DNA of 62,879 nt, taken from assembly GCA_929200535.1 (NCBI GenBank), contig CAKMZV010000008.1:1-62879 (forward strand), in the 5' to 3' direction. Position numbers and translations under genes: made by a program. Under the pieces are notes generated by a model. The model was not told where the DNA came from. It made no database searches and was given only the letters and a program-made list of their open reading frames with translations. Shown piece by piece: positions 61,860-62,879 of this stretch (the first letter of the stretch is position 1; each line of letters begins with the position of its first letter). This stretch comes from an uncultured Gammaproteobacteria bacterium. Lineage in GTDB: Bacteria; Pseudomonadota; Gammaproteobacteria; CAKMZV01.

Positions 61860-62879
61860 AGGGAAATAATTGTTAATGGTTAATTGTTAATGGTTAAAAT
61901 AATCCACAGATTACGCAGATTAACACAGATTAAGTATGACAGAAAGAGGTAGGACATTGTTCAGTAGGGGCAGACCTACGTGTCTGCCCACATGCGAGGA
62001 CGCATGTGATAGGCATTTGCGATAGGCGTTCCCACGCAGAAGCACAAATAAGCTCCCTCTCCCTGAGGGAGAGGGCTGGGGTGAGGGGGGCAGATTTAAT
62101 GTTCAAAAAAGTAATTATTGTTCACTGTGATATTGATAAGCCCCCATTTGTCATTCTGAGGCTTGCCCTCAGAATCTCTTGCGAGAAATCAGTATTGTGC
62201 TATAGGATGCTGAGATGCTGAAACAAGTTTCAGCATGACAGAAAAAGGAATGACATTGTTCAGTAGGGGCAGACCTATGTGTCTGTGTCTGCCCGCATGC
62301 GAGGACGCATGCAGTATGCATTCCCACGCAAGAGCGTGGGAACGAGTAAACCCCCTCTCCCTGAGGGAGAGGGCTGGGGTGAGGGGGGTACTAATGGTTA
62401 ATTGTTAATTGTCAATGGTTAATGATTAGTGGTTAATGGTTCAGCACAATCAAGCTCCCTCTCCCTCAGGGAGAGGGAGCTTATTTGTGCTCCTACGTGG
62501 GAATGAGTCAATGGTTAGTTGTTAATGGTTAGTTGTTAATGGTTAGTTGTTAATGGTTAATTGTTAATGGTTAATTGTCAATGGTTAATGGTTCCCACGC
62601 AGGAGCGTGGGAACGAGTAAACCCCCTCTCCCTGAGGGAGAGGGCTGGGGGGGGTTACTAATGGTTAATGTTTAGTGGTTAATTGTTAATGATTAGTGGT
62701 TAATGGTAAAAATAATCCACAGATTACGCAGATGAACACAGATAAGGATGATAGAAAGAGGAATGACATTGTTCAGTAGGGGCAGACCTACGTGTCTGCC
62801 CACATGCGAAGACGCATGCGATAGGCATTCCCACGCAGGAGCGTGGGAACGAGTAAACCCCCTCTCCCTGAGGGAGAGG
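61860..62879. repeat. Dispersed-repeat cluster at right edge, no gene
   Basis: Five families interleave. (a) CCCTCTCCCTGAGGGAGAGG at 62053, 62350, 62456 (partial), 62621 and 62858. (b) GTTAATTGTTAATGGTTA tandem stretches, densest at 62390-62430 and 62500-62590. (c) CAGTAGGGGCAGACCTA[CT]GTGT blocks with GCATGCGAGGACGCATGCG-type palindromes at 61958, 62259 and 62774. (d) TTCCCACGCAGGAGCGTGGGAA hairpins at 62028 (part), 62319, 62592 and 62828. (e) CCACAGATTACGCAGAT at 61903 and 62716. A GCTGAAACAAGTTTCAGC hairpin is at 62216. Short frames here are repeat translations. Confidence 0.85.

Noticed and set aside
61680-61883. Short frame over tRNA-Pro
   Set aside because: It translates the antisense of a tRNA gene; the tRNA is certain.
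61860-62700. Tandem TTAATGGTTAATTGT units as a CRISPR array
   Set aside because: Units are short, adjoining and degenerate with no unique spacers or cas genes. No CRISPR was seen anywhere in the window.

Overview
The window is AT-rich DNA, almost certainly from the chromosome of a marine gammaproteobacterium. The household genes tuf, alaS, dnaE, erpA, katG, queD and four tRNAs look gammaproteobacterial. The catabolic genes point to marine osmolytes: a DMSP demethylase cluster and a glycine-betaine-monooxygenase-like pair. I cannot fix the genus. A sulfur-oxidiser or symbiont-type lineage with many repeats is a guess; no sulfur or carbon-fixation gene is present. Both window edges lie in the same CCCTCTCCCTGAGGGAGAGG-type repeat, so the window may be a whole contig that broke at repeats.

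Layout. (1) 0.3-2.65 kb: two adjacent secreted DUF1566 (Lcl_C) proteins. Their 3' ends differ almost only at codon positions 1 and 2, the signature of a diversity-generating retroelement (DGR). (2) 2.7-5.8 kb, minus strand: an unusual Rieske oxygenase pair. One protein keeps the catalytic iron site but has lost the Rieske ligands; its partner carries an intact Rieske domain fused to a ferredoxin-type reductase. (3) 6-20.4 kb: conserved core genes (uraD, tRNA-Tyr/Gly/Thr, tuf, alaS, dnaE, erpA, citrate synthase, aspartate aminotransferase, katG). (4) 20.6-23.6 kb: a coupled NACHT NTPase and RelA/SpoT-domain gene pair, a candidate alarmone-based defence or toxin module. (5) 23.9-36.3 kb and 42.2-51.5 kb: a large integron gene-cassette array with about 20 attC sites and no integrase in view. 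Its cargo is mainly small nucleases, lipoproteins, toxin-antitoxin genes, membrane proteins and unknowns, all on the + strand. (6) 36.35-41.97 kb: a minus-strand DMSP-demethylation operon (acyl-CoA dehydrogenase, dmdA, CoA ligase, MTHFR-like) bounded by MITE copies and splitting the array. (7) 46.3-47.8 kb: a nitronate monooxygenase-like gene and ogt, also inside the array. (8) 51.5-58.9 kb: a polyamine/opine-type ABC transporter with diaminopropionate ammonia-lyase-like and M24 peptidase genes. (9) 58.9-61.8 kb: dipeptide-type permeases, an L,D-transpeptidase, queD and tRNA-Pro. (10) 61.8-62.9 kb: dense dispersed repeats.

How the parts work together. Regions 2, 6 and 8 suggest a heterotroph or mixotroph living on methylated and aminated osmolytes. 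Demethylation would feed one-carbon units into folate through DmdA and the MTHFR-like protein. The cassette array is an accessory store, several of whose members carry a repeated leader that looks like a promoter. Decayed cassettes, duplicated gene tails, MITEs with internal deletions and REP/RAYT-like debris show that the array has been remodelled repeatedly. All family assignments come from reading motifs by eye; no database search was run.
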